Assembly: GCF_004300825.1 (NCBI RefSeq)
Contig: NZ_CP036250.1
Span: 3,111,001-3,175,000 of the forward strand
Length of the DNA stretch: 64,000 nt
Source: Egicoccus halophilus
Lineage (GTDB): Bacteria > Actinomycetota > Nitriliruptoria > Nitriliruptorales > Nitriliruptoraceae
Direction: 5' to 3'
Below are positions 41,699 to 51,255 of the stretch, one piece after another. Numbering within the stretch: the stretch's first letter is position 1; each line of letters begins with the position of its first letter. The notes beneath the pieces are model-generated. The model did no database searches. It saw nothing but the letters and a program-made list of their open reading frames with translations, and was not told the origin of the DNA. The position numbers and the translations under genes are program-made.

Positions 41699-44326
41699 TC
41701 AGTCGCGCTCGCGGCTGCGGCTGCGGGTCCGCGTGCGGGTGCGCTCGCCCCCGCCGTCGCCGCCGCCCTCGCGGCCGCCACGCTCACGGTCACCGCCACG
41801 CTCACGGTCACCGCCACGCTCACGGTCACCGCCACGCTCACGGTCACCACCGCGGTCCCGGTCACCACCGCGGTCCCGGTCACCGCCACGCTCACGGTCA
41901 CCACCACGGCCACCGCGCTCGCGATCACCGCCACGCTCGCCGCGCTCCCGGCCACCACGCTCACGATCGCCGCCACGCTCGCGGTCACCGCCACGCTCAC
42001 GGTCACCACCACGGCCACCGCGCTCGCGGTCACCGCCACGGTCACCGCGCTCGCGGTCACCGCCACGGTCACGGCCGCCACGGGGCTCGTCGTCGCCACC
42101 GTCGGCGTCGCCGTCGTCGTTCCCGCCGGCACGCTCACCGACGTACTCGAGCTTGAACTTGCGACCGCCGTCGAGAACGTCCTTGACCTCGACGAGTACC
42201 TGCTGGCCGACCTCGACCGCGTCCTCGGCGTGGTTGAGCCGCTTGCCGGCCATCTTCGACAGCTCGGAGATGTGCAGCAGCCCGTCGGTCCCCGGGGTGA
42301 GGTTCACGAAGGCGCCGAAGTCGACCGTCTTGACGACCGTGGCGCTGTAGCGCTCGCCGACCTCGGGCAGCTGCGGGTTGGCGATCGCGTTGACCCGGTC
42401 GAGGGCGTCCTGCGCCTGCTCACGGGAGCTGGCGTAGATCTTGACGACGCCGCGGCCGTCCTCCTCGTCGACGTCGATCTGGGCGCCGGTGACCTCCACC
42501 AGCTCCTTGATGATCGCCCCGCGCGGGCCGATGACCGCACCGATCTTGTCCTGCGGGATGCTGACGATCTCGACCCGCGGGGCGGTCTCGGCGACCTCGT
42601 CGCGCGGCTCGCCGATGGCGTCGTTCATCACCTCGAGGATCTGCAGGCGGGCGTCGCGGGCCTGCAGCAGCGCGTCCTGCAGGACGTTGGCCGGGATGCC
42701 GGCGAGCTTGGTGTCCAACTGCAGCGCGGTGATGAAGTTCTCGGGACCCGCGACCTTGAAGTCCATGTCGCCGAAGAAGTCCTCGACGCCCTGGATGTCG
42801 GTCAGGGTGGTGTACTTGCCGTTCTCGTACACCAGCCCCATCGCGATACCGGCGACCTGCGCGTGCACCGGCACACCGCCGTCCATCAGCGCCATCGACG
42901 CGGCGCACACCGACCCCATCGAGGTCGAGCCGTTGGAGCTGAGGACGTCGGAGACGACCCGCATCGCGTACGGCCAGGTGTCCTGCTCGGGCAGGACCGG
43001 GATCAGGGCACGCTCGGCCAGCGCACCGTGGCCGATCTCGCGACGCTTGGGGCTGCCGACCCGGCCGGCCTCACCGGTCGAGTAGGGCGGCATGTTGTAG
43101 TGGTGCAGGAACAGCTTCTCGTCCTGGGGGTCGAGGGTGTCGAGCCGCTGTCCGTCGCGCTGGGTGCCCAGCGCCAGGACCGACAGGACCTGGGTCTCGC
43201 CGCGCTGGAACAGCGCCGATCCGTGGGTCTTGGGCAGCACGCCGACCTCGGCGCTCAGCTGCCGCAGGTCGCTCGGGCCGCGCCCGTCGATGCGGAAGCC
43301 GTCGTCGACGATCAGCTGGCGCACGACCTTCTTCTCGGTCGAGCGGAACGCCTCGGACGCCTGCTTGCCACGGGCGTCCTCGTCGAGGTCCTCCGGGCCG
43401 TCGGCGACCACGTGCGCGATCGACTCCTGGCGCACGACGTCGAGCTGGTCGTTGCGCTCGGCCTTGGTCAGCTCGGCGTCGCGGTAGATCGAGGTGACCC
43501 GGTCGGCGGCGAAGCCCCAGACGGCGTCGAAGACCTCGTCGGTGTAGTCGACGAACAGCGGGAACTCGCCCGCGTCACGGGCGCCGACCTCGTCGACGAA
43601 CGCCTGCTGCGCCTCGCACAGCTGCTTGATGATCGGCTTGACGTCCTCGATGGCCTGACCGACGACCTGCTCGGTCGGCGCCGGGGCGCCCATCTCGACC
43701 TTCACCCACGCGTCCGGGGTGGCCTCGGCCTCGATCATGAGGATGGCGACCTCGCCGTCGTCCTCGACGCGGCCGGAGATCACCATGTTGAAGACCGCCT
43801 CCTCCTCGAGCTCCTCGAAGGAGGGGAAGGCGATCCAGGAGCCGTCGCGCAGCATCGCGTAGCGCACGGCGGCGATCGGGCCGGCGAACGGCAGGCCCGA
43901 GAGCATCGTCGACAGCGACGAGCCGTTCATCGCGACGACGTCGTAGGGGTCGAACTGCACCGTCTGCACGACGGTGTTGACGACCTGGACCTCGTTGCGC
44001 AGTCCCTCGGCGAACGTCGGGCGCAGCGGGCGGTCGGTCAGCCGGCACACCAGGATGGCGTTCTCCGACGGACGGCCCTCGCGCTTGAAGAACGAGCCCG
44101 GGATGCGCCCGTTGGCGTACATCCGCTCCTCGACCTCGATGGTGAGGGGGAAGAACGGCAGGAAGTCCTTGGGCTGCTTCGACGCCGTGGTGGTCGTCAG
44201 GACCTTCGTGTCACCGAGGGTGGTGACGACCGCGCCACCGGCCTGCTGGGCCAGGGTGCCGGCTTCGAAGGTGATGGTCTTGCCGTCGATCTCGACGTTG
44301 TGTTCGTACGTTCCGAGCGTGCCCAC
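41699..44326 (-). CDS. pnp: Polynucleotide phosphorylase with RGG/RD-rich tail
   Basis: 3'-5' phosphorolytic exoribonuclease. Two RNase PH domains (about 10-215 and 310-560) with FFKREGRPSE and GSPKRREIGHGALAERAL, the active-site region MGSVCAASMALMDGGVP, a KH domain (IGAVIGPRGAIIKEL) and an S1 domain (FGAFVNLTPGTDGLLHISEL). From about residue 720 on, 150 residues are almost only Gly, Arg, Asp and Glu, made of GGDRERGG-like units. This long disordered RNA-binding-type tail is far beyond the S1 end of most PNPases. GTG 44326 follows GAGGAGG. Confidence 0.97.
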   Translation of the reverse strand: MGTLGTYEHNVEIDGKTITFEAGTLAQQAGGAVVTTLGDTKVLTTTTASKQPKDFLPFFPLTIEVEERMYANGRIPGSFFKREGRPSENAILVCRLTDRPLRPTFAEGLRNEVQVVNTVVQTVQFDPYDVVAMNGSSLSTMLSGLPFAGPIAAVRYAMLRDGSWIAFPSFEELEEEAVFNMVISGRVEDDGEVAILMIEAEATPDAWVKVEMGAPAPTEQVVGQAIEDVKPIIKQLCEAQQAFVDEVGARDAGEFPLFVDYTDEVFDAVWGFAADRVTSIYRDAELTKAERNDQLDVVRQESIAHVVADGPEDLDEDARGKQASEAFRSTEKKVVRQLIVDDGFRIDGRGPSDLRQLSAEVGVLPKTHGSALFQRGETQVLSVLALGTQRDGQRLDTLDPQDEKLFLHHYNMPPYSTGEAGRVGSPKRREIGHGALAERALIPVLPEQDTWPYAMRVVSDVLSSNGSTSMGSVCAASMALMDGGVPVHAQVAGIAMGLVYENGKYTTLTDIQGVEDFFGDMDFKVAGPENFITALQLDTKLAGIPANVLQDALLQARDARLQILEVMNDAIGEPRDEVAETAPRVEIVSIPQDKIGAVIGPRGAIIKELVEVTGAQIDVDEEDGRGVVKIYASSREQAQDALDRVNAIANPQLPEVGERYSATVVKTVDFGAFVNLTPGTDGLLHISELSKMAGKRLNHAEDAVEVGQQVLVEVKDVLDGGRKFKLEYVGERAGGNDDGDADGGDDEPRGGRDRGGDRERGDRGGDRERGGRGGDRERGGDRERGGDRERGGRERGERGGDRERGGRGGDRERGGDRDRGGDRDRGGDRERGGDRERGGDRERGGDRERGGREGGGDGGGERTRTRTRSRSRERD

Positions 44327-44505
44327 GTGGGCCTCCTCGTCGTGATGGGTCCGCGACGACGTCCGCCCGCCGGGAGGGCTGCCGGTGCATCAGTGGGGGC
44401 GGCTCGGGCGCCGCGACGGCGGCCACCGAGACGTCTCCACTGACGACCGACCGTCCCGGTCGGTACGGGTCGGGTCGCGGGATGTCGGTTGTCAGACGAA
44501 ACGAA

Positions 44506-44532
44506 CGAGCCGGGGTCGCGGACCCCGGCTCG
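44506..44532 (-). terminator. rpsO terminator
   Basis: 12-bp perfect stem (44506-44517 with 44521-44532, loop GCG), beginning 6 bases after the rpsO stop. On the minus strand it is followed by a T-rich stretch (TTCGTTTCGTCT), so it is a classic intrinsic terminator, and pnp needs its own promoter or read-through. Confidence 0.8.
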
Positions 44533-44538
44533 GTCGGT

Positions 44539-44811
44539 TCAGCGGCGGAGCTCGAGCTCCGCGATGAGCGCGCGGTAGCGCTCGATGTCCTTGTCACGCA
44601 GGTAGTTCAGCAGCCGTCGACGCTGACCGACCAGCATCAGCAGCCCACGCCGCGAGTGGTGGTCGTGCTTGTGCGTCTTGAGGTGCTCGGTCAGGTGGCT
44701 GATGCGCTTGGTCAGCAGCGCCACCTGGACCTCGGGGGAGCCGGTGTCGCCCTCGCTCTGCGCGAAACGGGCGATGATCTCCTGCTTGTCGTCGGGAAGG
44801 ACGGCAGCCAA
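44539..44811 (-). CDS. rpsO: 30S ribosomal protein S15
   Basis: 90 residues; S15 blocks [36 protein letters not shown] and [16 protein letters not shown] are all present. The start is TTG 44811, with AGGAG six bases upstream; no ATG or GTG is available near, and the conserved protein starts right there. Binds 16S rRNA helices 20-22. Upstream of pnp as in most bacteria. Confidence 0.97.
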   Translation of the reverse strand: MAAVLPDDKQEIIARFAQSEGDTGSPEVQVALLTKRISHLTEHLKTHKHDHHSRRGLLMLVGQRRRLLNYLRDKDIERYRALIAELELRR

Positions 44812-45131
44812 GGGGTTCTCCTGTCGTGGTCGGGCCCTGCCTCGCCGGGTGACGAGCACTCGTCGCGGGGGATCTGCGAGGCGTGCGGCCACGAAGCGCG
44901 CAGCATCGATCAGGGAACCCCGACACCCGAACGGGCACGGTGAACGCGGCCCCGATGGACCGCGCGTCCCCAGTGTAGCCGCCGTCCGCCGTCCGGCAAG
45001 CGGTGGGCGCACGTGGTGCGAGGTGCGTCGACCGGGTGCTGCTGCCGTCCGCCTGCCGGCCGACGGGTGTCGGGTGGACCGCAGCACGGGTTGCCGCGCG
45101 GACATCGACGACAACGGACGGGGACGTCGCT
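44812..45131. other. rpsO leader and divergent upstream region
   Basis: No gene. The rpsO promoter (44972-44999) gives a leader of about 155 bases before TTG 44811. It can form hairpins, among them the perfect 14-base palindrome GACGAGTGCTCGTC. S15 autoregulates through its mRNA leader in many bacteria, so this is a candidate site. The rest upstream of the GGDEF-EAL gene shows nothing recognised. Confidence 0.5.
44972..44999 (-). promoter_or_regulatory. Promoter of rpsO
   Basis: On the minus strand TTGCCG (44999-44994), 16 bases, TACACT (44977-44972). A good housekeeping-sigma match for this GC-rich genome. Confidence 0.6.
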
Positions 45132-48056
45132 ATGGCAGTCAGGCGACGCGCGGGCGGTGACCCGGTCGGGGACGCGCCGGCCGAGACACGCGAGACCGCC
45201 GCCGCGACCACGGCGCTGATCGTCGGCCACGTGCGGCAGCGGGCCGGCGAGCAGGGCGTCGAACGCCTGCTCGCGCTGGCCGGGGTCCCGTTCACGTCGA
45301 CCGAACTGTCCGACGAGCGGCGGTGGTTCGCCTACGACACGCGGATCCGCCTGTTCGCGGCCGCGGTCGAGGTGCTCGACGACCCCGACGCCTGTTTCGC
45401 GATCGGGGCGACGGCGCTGGCCAACACCAGCCTCGCGCCCGCCATCGTGCTGCTGATCCGGACGTTGGGCTCGCCGCAGCAGGTCTTCCGCCAGTTGCCG
45501 AGCGCGGTGACCAAGTTCTCCACCACCTCGACGATGACGATGCTCGAGGTCGGAAAGCAGCATGCCGAGATCGTCTACGTCCTCCACGACGGCTACGTGC
45601 ACTCCCGGCTCGACTGCGACTACGCACGCGGGCTGATCTCCACCGTGCCGGCCTTCTTCGGTCTGCCGGCGGCGCACGTCGAACACCTCGCCTGCGAGTC
45701 CGACGGCGCGGACGCGTGCCACTACCGGGTGACCTGGCGGACCCGCCCGCGGTGGTGGCAGCGGCGCCGCGGGACGTCCATCCCGGCGCCGACGAGCACG
45801 GAGCTGCGGGCGCTGCGCGGGCAACTGCACGCGCTGCAGTCGGCCGCGTCCGACCTGGTGGACAGCGACGACCTGCACGCCGCACTGGCGAGGATCACCG
45901 AGCGGGCCGCCTCGGCGGTCGTCGCCCCGGCCTACCTGCTGGCCGTGCAGCACGCCGACGGCGTCAAACGGCTGGTCCACAGCGCCGGACTCGAGCCGGC
46001 CGAGGCCGGCGACCTGGGCCGGCGGCTGCTGGCCGGGGAGTACCTCGGTCCCAACATCGTGGTCGTCGACGTGGCCAGCGCCCGGCGACACTACGGGCGC
46101 CTCGCCGCGGTCTACGCCCCGAGCCACCGCGGCTTCGAGGAGGAGCGCACGCTGTTGGCCTCCTATGCGGCCCACGCCGCCGCCGCGCTGGACCTCGTGC
46201 TGGCCTCGGAGGCGTCGCGGCGCGGGGAGGCCCGCGCGCACGACCTGCTCGTCCTGGCGCACCGGTTGTCGCTGACCCGCAGCGAGGACGAGGTGGCCAC
46301 CGTCACGGTCCAGGCCGTGCCCGCCATCACCGGTGCCCGACGGTCCACGCTGCTGCGGTGGGACCCGGCCGTCGGTTCGCTGCGGGCCTCGGCGACCGTG
46401 GGGCTGGCCGCCGACGAGCACGACGCACTGCTCGCGGCCGCGCTGCGTCCCGACGACACGCCCGAACTGGCCCGGATGCTGACCCGTCTGGAACCGGCCC
46501 TGCTGCGCCGCGCCGGGGCCAGCCCGTCGATGCGCCAGTTGCTGCAGGCGGCCGGCGCCGACCACGTCCTGGCGGTACCGCTCATCGCCGGCGACCAGCT
46601 GCTCGGCGTGCTCACCGCCGCCCACGGTCCGCAGGCACCCGACTCCTGGCCCGACGAGGCCGCGTCCAGCGGTCTCGACGGCCTGGCGAAGCAGTCGGCC
46701 GCAGCGCTCTACAACGCCCGGCTGTTGGCCCAGGTCCGCCACCAGGCCCACCACGACGGACTCACCGGGTTGCCCAACCGGGCGCTGTTTATGCAGGACC
46801 TCGAGGTGTGTCTCGAGACCGCGTCGGCACCCAACGCCGTGGCGGTGCTGTTCTGCGACCTCGACGACTTCAAGCAGGTCAACGACCGGCTCGGACACGC
46901 CATCGGCGACGAACTGCTGCGGCAGGTCGCGGCGCGTCTGCGCTCCCTGCTGCGCGGTGGCGACTCGGTCGCGCGCCTCAGCGGTGACGAGTTCGCGATC
47001 GTCGTGTGCGCACCCGACGTCGACCTCGTGGCCCGCGAGATCGCCGATCGCCTGACCGCACAGTTCGCGACCCCGTTCCGACTCGACGGCCGCGAGGTGC
47101 GCGTGACCACCAGCGTCGGCGTGGCCGTCTGCCATGCCGACGACGACGGCGACCGGCTGCTGCGGCGCGCCGACGCCGCGATGTACGTCGCCAAGCAGCG
47201 GGGCCGCAACCAGGTGGCCGACGCCGACGAGGCCCCCCGCCGGGCCACCGTCGACCGCTCGACCGTCGCCGAGCTGCGCCGCGCCATCACCCAGGACGAG
47301 CTGACCCTGCACTTCCAGCCGGTCGTGCGGCTCGATCACCACGACGGACGGACCGTCGTCGGTGGTGTCGCCGCCCAGGAGGCGCTGGTCCGCTGGCCAC
47401 ACCCGCAACTGGGCCTGCTCTCGCCGGCCGCGTTCCTGCCGGCCGCCGAGCACAGCGGCAGCGTCGCGGACCTCGACCTGTGGGCACTGCGTGCCGCGAC
47501 CGCCGCGGCCGGTGCCTGGACCGACACCGACGAGCCGTCCCACGTGGCGGTCAACCTCTCGGCACAGACGCTGGTCGACCGGCGCCTGCCCGGCACGGTC
47601 CGGGCGGCCCTGGCCGCAGCCGACCTCGAACCCGGCCAGCTGACGTTGGAGGTCATCGAGTCGCGGTCGCTGGTCGACCTGCCCGGCGTGGTCGAGCAGC
47701 TGACCGAGCTGCGCCGGCTCGGGCTCCGCATCGCCCTGGACGACTTCGGCACCGGGTTCTCGACCCTGTCGTGGCTCCAGCGTCTGCCCATCGACCAGAT
47801 CAAGCTCGACCGCAGCTTCGTGACGGCACTGCACGAGACCGCCGACGCCGACGCGCTGATCGAGGGCGTCGTCGCCCTGGCACGCGCCTTGGACATCGAA
47901 CTGGTCGCCGAGGGCGTGGAGACCGCGGCACAGCTCGACGCCCTGTCAGCTGCCGGTTGCCGGTTCGTGCAGGGCTACCTGCTGGCACCTCCGTCCGCGA
48001 CGGCGCTCGGGCGGGGCGACCGGCTGGCTCCGCTCCAGGACCCGGTCGGAACGTGA
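45132..48056 (+). CDS. Multi-domain sensor GGDEF-EAL protein
   Basis: 974 residues, no membrane spans. Residues about 30-215 form a sensory domain ending HVEHLACESDGADACHYRVTW, similar to V4R/heme-NO-like ligand domains whose last strands carry GxxxCxYxxxW; the family is not certain. Two GAF-like domains follow (about 240-390 and 410-545). The GGDEF domain (about 560-715) has SGDEF (617-621) instead of GGDEF. The EAL domain (about 725-965) has EALVRW (Glu750), NLSAQ, LEVIES and DDFGTG (about 870) intact, so it should degrade c-di-GMP, with cyclase activity uncertain. ATG 45132 fits the beginning of the homologous sequence, with only a weak ribosome site. Confidence 0.9.
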   Translation: MAVRRRAGGDPVGDAPAETRETAAATTALIVGHVRQRAGEQGVERLLALAGVPFTSTELSDERRWFAYDTRIRLFAAAVEVLDDPDACFAIGATALANTSLAPAIVLLIRTLGSPQQVFRQLPSAVTKFSTTSTMTMLEVGKQHAEIVYVLHDGYVHSRLDCDYARGLISTVPAFFGLPAAHVEHLACESDGADACHYRVTWRTRPRWWQRRRGTSIPAPTSTELRALRGQLHALQSAASDLVDSDDLHAALARITERAASAVVAPAYLLAVQHADGVKRLVHSAGLEPAEAGDLGRRLLAGEYLGPNIVVVDVASARRHYGRLAAVYAPSHRGFEEERTLLASYAAHAAAALDLVLASEASRRGEARAHDLLVLAHRLSLTRSEDEVATVTVQAVPAITGARRSTLLRWDPAVGSLRASATVGLAADEHDALLAAALRPDDTPELARMLTRLEPALLRRAGASPSMRQLLQAAGADHVLAVPLIAGDQLLGVLTAAHGPQAPDSWPDEAASSGLDGLAKQSAAALYNARLLAQVRHQAHHDGLTGLPNRALFMQDLEVCLETASAPNAVAVLFCDLDDFKQVNDRLGHAIGDELLRQVAARLRSLLRGGDSVARLSGDEFAIVVCAPDVDLVAREIADRLTAQFATPFRLDGREVRVTTSVGVAVCHADDDGDRLLRRADAAMYVAKQRGRNQVADADEAPRRATVDRSTVAELRRAITQDELTLHFQPVVRLDHHDGRTVVGGVAAQEALVRWPHPQLGLLSPAAFLPAAEHSGSVADLDLWALRAATAAAGAWTDTDEPSHVAVNLSAQTLVDRRLPGTVRAALAAADLEPGQLTLEVIESRSLVDLPGVVEQLTELRRLGLRIALDDFGTGFSTLSWLQRLPIDQIKLDRSFVTALHETADADALIEGVVALARALDIELVAEGVETAAQLDALSAAGCRFVQGYLLAPPSATALGRGDRLAPLQDPVGT

Positions 48057-48072
48057 CCGCCGGGCACGCCGC

Positions 48073-49461
48073 TCACGCCGCCTCCTCGAGCTCGGTCAGC
48101 GACGCCTCGAGATGGTCGAGCAGCCGCTGCAGCGAGGGCACCCGCCGTCGGCACCCGGTCAGCCCGAACGAGAGCTGCCCGTCGTGGCTGGTGACCGTGA
48201 CGTTGAGCGCCTGGCCGTCGTAGGGCACCGACGCCGGGTACATGCCGTCGAGCCGGGCGCCGTTGTAGTAGCGCGGCTCGGACGGCCCCGGGACGTTGGA
48301 CACGACGAGGTTGAACGCCGGCCGGCGCAGGGGCCGGAACCGGAACAGCGGACCGAAGGCCACCGGGCCGAAGCTGAGCGCGCTCAGCAGCAGCACCGCG
48401 GCCGGTTCGAGGTCGGCGAGCTCGTTCTTCGCGTCGCGCATCGAGCAGTGCACGAGCTCGAGCCGTGCCATCGGGTCGGCGAGGTGGGTGCCGAGGTTGC
48501 ACAGCACGACCCCGACGGCGTTGCCGCGTCCGGGCGCGTCGCCGCCGCGCAGCGACACCGGCACCGCCGCGATCAGCGGACGTTCGGGCAGCGCGTCGTG
48601 GTCGAGCAGATAACGGCGCAACGCCCCGGCGGTCATCGCCAGGACCACGTCGTTGACCTTCGCGCCGGTGTCACGGCCGACCGCACGGATCCGTTCCAGC
48701 GGCCACGACTGGGCCGCGAACCGGCGCGCCCCCGTGATCGGCTGGTTGAGCATGGACCGTGGCGCCTGGTAGGGCAGCGCGGTGGCGCGGTCCTCCAGCG
48801 ACTGTCGCACCGCGCGTACCGCGGTCGAGGAGGCCTGCCCGAACGAGCGCCCGAGCGAGCTCACCTCGTCGGCGACGCTGCCGGTGACCGAGCTCAGCAG
48901 ACCACCCGAGGGCTCGTCGTCGTCGGTCGACGACTCGCTGGGCGGCCGGGCCGGCAACGACCACGGCGGTGCCATCCCGCGCGCGTCGGGGTCGGTGCTC
49001 AGCGAACGCAGTAGCCAGCGCATCGCACCGGTGCCGTCGATCAGGGCGTGGTGCACCTTGGAGTAGATCGCCAGGCGTCCGTCGTCGAGGCCCTCGATGA
49101 CGTGGCTCTCCCACAGCGGCCGGTTGCGGTCCAGCATCGTGCCGTGCAGCCGGGACACCAGCGTCAGCAGTTCGCGGATGCCACCGGGATGCGGCAGCGC
49201 CGAGTGGCGCACGTGGTACTCGAGGTCGAGGTCGTCGTCGTCGGCCCAGGTCCACGGACCCACCCCGCCGAGCGAACGGACCGGCCGGCGTCGGAACAGC
49301 GGCGCCGGCGCGTGGGCCAGTGCGTCGCGGTACTGCTGCCTGGTGAAGTCGGGCCCGGCGTCGGCGGGCGGCTCGAACAGCTGCAGGCCGCCGACGTGCA
49401 GCGGACGCCCCCGCCGCTCCCCCACCAGGAAGATCGCGTCGATCAAAGGCACCGGCGTCAC
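48073..49461 (-). CDS. Wax ester synthase/diacylglycerol acyltransferase (WS/DGAT)
   Basis: Transfers acyl from acyl-CoA to a fatty alcohol or diacylglycerol, making storage wax esters or triacylglycerol. 462 residues with the catalytic HHALIDG (137-143, HHxxxDG), PLWESHVIEG, NDVVLAM and the C-terminal NLVVSNVPGP region. GTG 49461 follows AGGAG by 6 bases. It converges on the GGDEF-EAL gene with a 16-base gap. Substrate preference cannot be told. Confidence 0.93.
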   Translation of the reverse strand: MTPVPLIDAIFLVGERRGRPLHVGGLQLFEPPADAGPDFTRQQYRDALAHAPAPLFRRRPVRSLGGVGPWTWADDDDLDLEYHVRHSALPHPGGIRELLTLVSRLHGTMLDRNRPLWESHVIEGLDDGRLAIYSKVHHALIDGTGAMRWLLRSLSTDPDARGMAPPWSLPARPPSESSTDDDEPSGGLLSSVTGSVADEVSSLGRSFGQASSTAVRAVRQSLEDRATALPYQAPRSMLNQPITGARRFAAQSWPLERIRAVGRDTGAKVNDVVLAMTAGALRRYLLDHDALPERPLIAAVPVSLRGGDAPGRGNAVGVVLCNLGTHLADPMARLELVHCSMRDAKNELADLEPAAVLLLSALSFGPVAFGPLFRFRPLRRPAFNLVVSNVPGPSEPRYYNGARLDGMYPASVPYDGQALNVTVTSHDGQLSFGLTGCRRRVPSLQRLLDHLEASLTELEEAA

Positions 49462-49521
49462 CAGCCACTCCTGCCGTCGTCGGCCGACGACGGTAGGCCG
49501 CCGCGCGGCGGCGCGGGAGCG

Positions 49522-50007
49522 TCAGGCCTCGCCGAACAGGTCCCGGCCGCGTCGGCGGGCCTCCTCACCGAGCTCCTCGCGGTGCGCGCGCAACCGCGCG
49601 GCGAGCTCGGCGTCGCGCGTGGCGAGGATGCGCAGCGCGAGCAGGCCCGCGTTGGCGGCACCGTCGATCGCGACGGTGGCGACCGGCACGCCGCGGGGCA
49701 TCTGCACGATCGAGAGCAGCGAGTCGAGTCCGTCGAGTGCCTTGAGCTTCACCGGCACCCCGATGACCGGAAGGTGGGTGACACTGGCCAGCATGCCCGG
49801 CAGATGGGCGGCTCCCCCGGCTCCGGCGATGATCACGTCGATGCCGCGGTCGGCGGCCTCGTGCCCGAACCGCAGCATCTCGTCGGGCATCCGATGGGCC
49901 GAGACCACCTGCTCGAGGCAGGACACCCCGAAGCGGCGGACGGTCTCGGCGGCCTCACCCATCACGGGGTGGTCGGACGCGGAGCCCATGACGACGGCGA
50001 CGCTCAC
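49522..50007 (-). CDS. purE: N5-carboxyaminoimidazole ribonucleotide mutase
   Basis: Converts N5-CAIR to CAIR in purine synthesis. 161 residues, with [31 protein letters not shown] and [19 protein letters not shown], the class I PurE blocks (catalytic His in the SAHR motif). GTG 50007 overlaps the purK TGA (GTGA). Confidence 0.97.
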   Translation of the reverse strand: MSVAVVMGSASDHPVMGEAAETVRRFGVSCLEQVVSAHRMPDEMLRFGHEAADRGIDVIIAGAGGAAHLPGMLASVTHLPVIGVPVKLKALDGLDSLLSIVQMPRGVPVATVAIDGAANAGLLALRILATRDAELAARLRAHREELGEEARRRGRDLFGEA

Positions 50008-51134
50008 GACGATGCCTCCTCGGCTGGTGCGGTCAGGCGGTCGGCAGCTCGCAGCGCCCGCCCGCGGACGGTCTCGAGGTCGTCGCCGGTCGCGGTGACG
50101 TGCCCGAGCTTGCGCCCGGGCCGGTGATCCTTGCCGTACAGGTGCACGGCGACGGCCGGTTCGGCGGCCAGCGTCTCGGCCAGCCGCTGCTGCGGGTCGA
50201 CGGGACCGCCGACGACGTTGACCATCACGGCCGGCCCCCGCGACGCGGGCGACCCCAGCGGCAGGTCGGCGACGGCGCGCAGGTGGTTCTCGAACTGCGA
50301 GGTGACGGTCCCCTCGATCGTCAGGTGGCCGGCGTTGTGCGGGCGGGCGGCGAGCTCGTTGAGCAACACCTGCTCCCCGCTGACGAACAGCTCGACCGAC
50401 AGCATGCCGACCGAGCCGATCGCGTCGGCCACCAGGGCGGCGAGCTCGCGGGCCCGGGCGGCGACGGCAGCGGGGACCCGGGGTGGCTGGAGCACCTCGC
50501 GACACATCGCGTCGACCTGCACGGTCTCGACCGGGTCGTAGACGACCGTCTCGCCCCCGGGACGTCGGGCGACCAGCACGGCGAGCTCACCGGTCAACGT
50601 CACCTTCGGTTCGACCAGCAGCGGGTCACCGTCGACCTCGTCGAGGACGGTACGGGCCGCGTCGAGGTCGTCGACCACCCACACGCCGCGGCCGTCGTAG
50701 CCACCGCGGGGCCGCTTGAGCACCAGCGGCCATCCGTGGACGTCGCCGAAGGCGCCGATCGCGTCGAGGTCGCCGGCCAGCGTCCAGGGCGCGACCGGCA
50801 CGCCGGCCGCGGCGAGCACCTCGCGCTGGCGGACCTTGTCGGTCGCGATCGCCAGGGTCGCGGCGGACGGGCGCACGGGCGTGCCCGCGTCCTGGAGCGT
50901 CTGCATCGTGTCGAGGTCGACCAGCTCGTGCTCGACCGTGACCACGTCGACCCGTGCGGCGAGCCGGCGCAGTCCGTCGGCGTCCGGCTCGCCGGAGAGC
51001 ACCGCGGGCCACACGGCACCGACCGCGTCACCCGGCCGGGCGAGGAAGACCAGGGGGAGGCCGAGTCGGGCGGCGGACGGCAGCAGCATGCGGGCGAGCT
51101 GCCCGCCCCCGACGACCCCGATGGTGGGCGGCAC
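50004..51134 (-). CDS. purK: N5-carboxyaminoimidazole ribonucleotide synthetase
   Basis: ATP-grasp enzyme making N5-CAIR from AIR, ATP and bicarbonate; its product is used by PurE from the overlapping downstream gene. 376 residues. [10 protein letters not shown] at the start, [15 protein letters not shown] in the ATP-grasp core, VELFVS and [17 protein letters not shown] in the active site. GTG 51134 follows AGGAG. Confidence 0.97.
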   Translation of the reverse strand: MPPTIGVVGGGQLARMLLPSAARLGLPLVFLARPGDAVGAVWPAVLSGEPDADGLRRLAARVDVVTVEHELVDLDTMQTLQDAGTPVRPSAATLAIATDKVRQREVLAAAGVPVAPWTLAGDLDAIGAFGDVHGWPLVLKRPRGGYDGRGVWVVDDLDAARTVLDEVDGDPLLVEPKVTLTGELAVLVARRPGGETVVYDPVETVQVDAMCREVLQPPRVPAAVAARARELAALVADAIGSVGMLSVELFVSGEQVLLNELAARPHNAGHLTIEGTVTSQFENHLRAVADLPLGSPASRGPAVMVNVVGGPVDPQQRLAETLAAEPAVAVHLYGKDHRPGRKLGHVTATGDDLETVRGRALRAADRLTAPAEEASS

Positions 51135-51255
51135 GGTCGAACTCCTGCGTCGCTTCGTGGATCCGATGGCGTTCCCGGGCGCGGCAGCCTACAAGCGGCG
51201 ACCGCCGCCGACGTGTCGTCGGCGGCGGCCGGGTGCGGCGCCTCGGTGCGGTCGG

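Noticed and set aside
40370-44443. A 1357-codon plus-strand open frame opposite dapB/M16/pnp
   Set aside because: It is the antisense of well-supported genes; very high GC leaves long stop-free frames on the opposite strand. The Thr/Val/Ala repeats in it are only the reverse complement of the PNPase RGG tail.
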